Of a stretch of 8,461 bases of DNA, positions 6,698 to 8,461 are shown piece by piece. Within the stretch, counting starts at the first letter, position 1, and every line of letters starts with the position of its first letter. The DNA comes from an uncultured Selenomonadales bacterium (GTDB lineage: Bacteria > Bacillota > Negativicutes > Selenomonadales > Selenomonadaceae), in the NCBI GenBank assembly GCA_947305445.1, contig CAMZDU010000033.1:1-8461 (forward strand), given 5' to 3'. Position numbers and translations under genes: made by a program. The notes below the pieces were generated by a model that ran no database searches, was not told where the DNA came from, and worked only from the letters and a program-made list of their open reading frames with translations.

Positions 6698-8368
6698 TTA
6701 CTTGAATTCGACGAACTCGTTGACGTTCGCGCCGGCTTTGGTCATAGGCTCGACAAAACTTCGCCAGACGTTCAGGACGATGACACGCGGATTGTCGGTG
6801 TCGTCCAGAGCTTCAACCAGCGCGTGCGCGAATTCTTCCTGCGTGGAGACCGCCTCGGCCTTTATGCCAAAACTTTGCGCGTAAGCGACGTAATCGGGCT
6901 GATAATCGAATTCGCAGGCAATATATCGTTCGTTGTAAAAAACTCGTTGTAACTGGCGAATCATCCCCAAGCTCGTGTTGTTGACGATAAGCGAGATTAC
7001 GGGCAATTTCATACGGGCAATCGTGTAATATTCGTTGCCGGTCATTTTTATGCCGCCGTCGCCGCTGACGCAGATGACGCGCCGATTTTTTCCGTAAGCG
7101 AGCTGAGCACCCATTGCGGCGGGAAGTCCGAACCCCATTGTGCCCAGACCGCCGGAAGTCAGCCAGGTGCGCGGTTCCTCAACGTGCAGATGAAGTGCCG
7201 CCCACATTTGGTGCTGGCCGACGTCCGTAGCGTAAGCAAAATTTTTGCCGGCAGTTTTCTTAGCAATCTGATTCATCGCCCACGGTACGGTAAGACGGTT
7301 GACTTGATAATCGTAGTCGTATTCTTCCTGCCAACTTTCAATCTGCCGCCACCACTCGACGCGGGGCTTGCCGGCCTCATGGCGCATCAAAAGTTTTAAG
7401 ATGACTTTCATGTTGCCCGCAAGGCCGAGACTGCCCTCAATGTTCTTGTCAATTTCTGCTGGGTCAATGTCGATGTGAATAAATTTTTTCGAGCGCGTGT
7501 ACTTGCTGAGGTTACCGGTCTGCCTGTCGCCGAAACGCGAACCGACTGCAATAATCAAGTCCGCCGCCGCGATTGCGTGATTGGCCGCCTTCTTGCCGTG
7601 CATGCCCGCGAAGCCAAGATTTTGCGGGTGGGAGCGCGGGACGGCTCCGATGCCCATGAGCGTGTTGACGACGGGCAAATTAAATTTCTCGATAAAGGCG
7701 ATAATTTCTTTGCTCGCGCCGGCCGAGATTGCTCCGCCGCCGACGATGACTGCGGGGCGTTCGGCTTTGGCAATTTCTTCGGCCGCCTCCGCCGCGCAGA
7801 TGATGAAGTCCGCGTCGGGTTGTGCGGGAATTTTTTCTTTGACTTCCTGCGGACGATAATCGACTTCGGCGAAGAAAATATCACGCGGCACGTCGACAAG
7901 TACGGGACCTCGCCGACCGCTCAGCGCAATGTCGAAGGCCTGGCGAATCGTCGGGACGAGCAGTCGCGCCTCCTTGACCTTGAAGTTGTGTTTCGTGACG
8001 GGCATTGTTATATCCAAAATGTCCATTTCCTGAAAGGCGTCGCGACCCAAAAGTTTCGTGTCGACTTGTCCCGTAATTGCCACGAGCGGAATTGAGTCCA
8101 TAAACGCCGTTGCAATGCCCGTGACTAAATTCGTCGCGCCGGGACCGGAAGTCGCCATGCATACACCGACTTTGCCCGTCGCCCGTGCGTAACCATCCGC
8201 CGCATGAGCCGCGTTCTGTTCGTGCGTGACCAAAACTTGACGAATTTCCTTTTCGTCGACCAGCGCGTCATACAGCGGCAAAATCATTCCGCCGGGATAG
8301 CCGAAAATCAAATCGACGCCCCGTTCGCGTAAACATTCGACAATCGCCCTCGCGCCTGTCATCAACAT
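6698..8368 (-). CDS. ilvB: Acetolactate synthase, large (catalytic) subunit
   Basis: Thiamine diphosphate (ThDP)- and FAD-dependent acetohydroxyacid synthase, first common step of valine, leucine and isoleucine synthesis: two pyruvate to acetolactate, or pyruvate plus 2-oxobutyrate to acetohydroxybutyrate. ATG 8368 lies 8 nt after AAAGGAG and gives 556 residues, normal for the family. N-terminal ThDP domain with FGYPGG (22-27) and catalytic E50 in THEQNAAHAADGYARATG, then the SGPGATN motif; central FAD-binding domain with VGSRFGDRQTGN; C-terminal ThDP domain with DVGQHQMW, the metal/diphosphate motif GDGG at 436-439 and NN at 463-464. The FAD-domain and quorum-like QHQMW pattern favour biosynthetic AHAS over catabolic AlsS. 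The C-terminus (VWRSFVEPMTKAGANVNEFVEF) differs somewhat from the usual ending. No ilvN regulatory subunit follows; the next gene is the PHP protein. Upstream gene is 30 nt away. Confidence 0.94.
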   Translation of the reverse strand: MLMTGARAIVECLRERGVDLIFGYPGGMILPLYDALVDEKEIRQVLVTHEQNAAHAADGYARATGKVGVCMATSGPGATNLVTGIATAFMDSIPLVAITGQVDTKLLGRDAFQEMDILDITMPVTKHNFKVKEARLLVPTIRQAFDIALSGRRGPVLVDVPRDIFFAEVDYRPQEVKEKIPAQPDADFIICAAEAAEEIAKAERPAVIVGGGAISAGASKEIIAFIEKFNLPVVNTLMGIGAVPRSHPQNLGFAGMHGKKAANHAIAAADLIIAVGSRFGDRQTGNLSKYTRSKKFIHIDIDPAEIDKNIEGSLGLAGNMKVILKLLMRHEAGKPRVEWWRQIESWQEEYDYDYQVNRLTVPWAMNQIAKKTAGKNFAYATDVGQHQMWAALHLHVEEPRTWLTSGGLGTMGFGLPAAMGAQLAYGKNRRVICVSGDGGIKMTGNEYYTIARMKLPVISLIVNNTSLGMIRQLQRVFYNERYIACEFDYQPDYVAYAQSFGIKAEAVSTQEEFAHALVEALDDTDNPRVIVLNVWRSFVEPMTKAGANVNEFVEFK

Positions 8369-8376
8369 AAAAATTT

Positions 8377-8383
8377 CTCCTTT
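8377..8383 (-). promoter_or_regulatory. Ribosome binding site of ilvB
   Basis: AAAGGAG at 8383-8377 with an 8-nt AT-only spacer fixes the ilvB start at ATG 8368 rather than the upstream in-frame TTG at 8392 or the ATG two codons further in (8362). No T-box or leader-peptide attenuator fits in the 30 nt before it, so such control would have to act further upstream. Confidence 0.8.
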
Positions 8384-8398
8384 GAAAATCAAATAAAA

Positions 8399-8461
8399 TC
8401 AATAGTAAACGCGTTGAGCATTCACTTGTTCGGCCAGTTGCGAAAAAGTGGTTTCGATGCG
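8399..8461 (-). CDS. C-terminal end of an unidentified gene
   Basis: The minus strand is open from the window edge for 20 codons, ending QVNAQRVYY before a TGA at 8401-8399. The stop lies 30 nt before the ilvB ATG, and the gap carries the ilvB ribosome site, which is typical operon spacing. The residues (RIETTFSQLAEQ...) look like normal coding sequence with an amphipathic helix, but the fragment is too short to assign. It does not look like the usual IlvD ending. It could be chance read-through, though position and composition favour a real gene end. Confidence 0.5.
   Translation of the reverse strand, partial: RIETTFSQLAEQVNAQRVYY

Noticed and set aside
1..8461. Search for a CRISPR array, insertion sequence, prophage, toxin-antitoxin or defence operon
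   Set aside because: No regularly spaced repeats, transposase, integrase or characteristic small gene pairs are visible on either strand. Apart from the local duplication the content is housekeeping.

Overview
The window looks like ordinary chromosomal DNA from a Firmicutes-type anaerobe. Several genes have strong purine-rich Shine-Dalgarno sites (AAGGAGG, AAAGGAG, GGGAG), GTG and TTG starts are used, and base composition is intermediate with many A/T runs. The protein sequences made me think of Negativicutes/Selenomonadales, but I cannot confirm a lineage without a search. Every gene I can support lies on the minus strand, so transcription runs from high to low coordinates.

Layout in transcription order. 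The window opens (8461-8399) with the last 20 codons of an unidentified gene. It is followed 30 nt later by ilvB (8368-6698), the catalytic subunit of acetolactate synthase. After a 175-nt gap holding an 11-bp inverted repeat comes a tightly packed cluster. It contains a PHP-domain metal-dependent phosphoesterase (6522-5791), an acyl-CoA ligase broken by a one-base frameshift (5746-4260), a truncated near-identical copy of the N-terminal part of the next gene (4263-4057), a small secreted protein of unknown function (4003-3419), and exoA/xth, an AP endonuclease (3405-2647). A roughly 350-nt intergenic region carries a weak terminator-like hairpin and a very good sigma-A type promoter. That promoter drives clpB (2294 to beyond base 1), which lacks only about its last 100 codons.

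The genes do not form one obvious pathway: branched-chain amino acid synthesis, fatty acid activation, DNA repair and protein disaggregation. I found no CRISPR array, transposase, toxin-antitoxin pair, phage gene or defence island, and I do not see an undescribed system here. The notable part is the 4.0-5.4 kb stretch. It combines a recent ~190-bp direct duplication of a signal-peptide-encoding segment with a frameshift in the ligase just upstream. Together they suggest local gene decay, a hot spot of slippage, or assembly/read errors.
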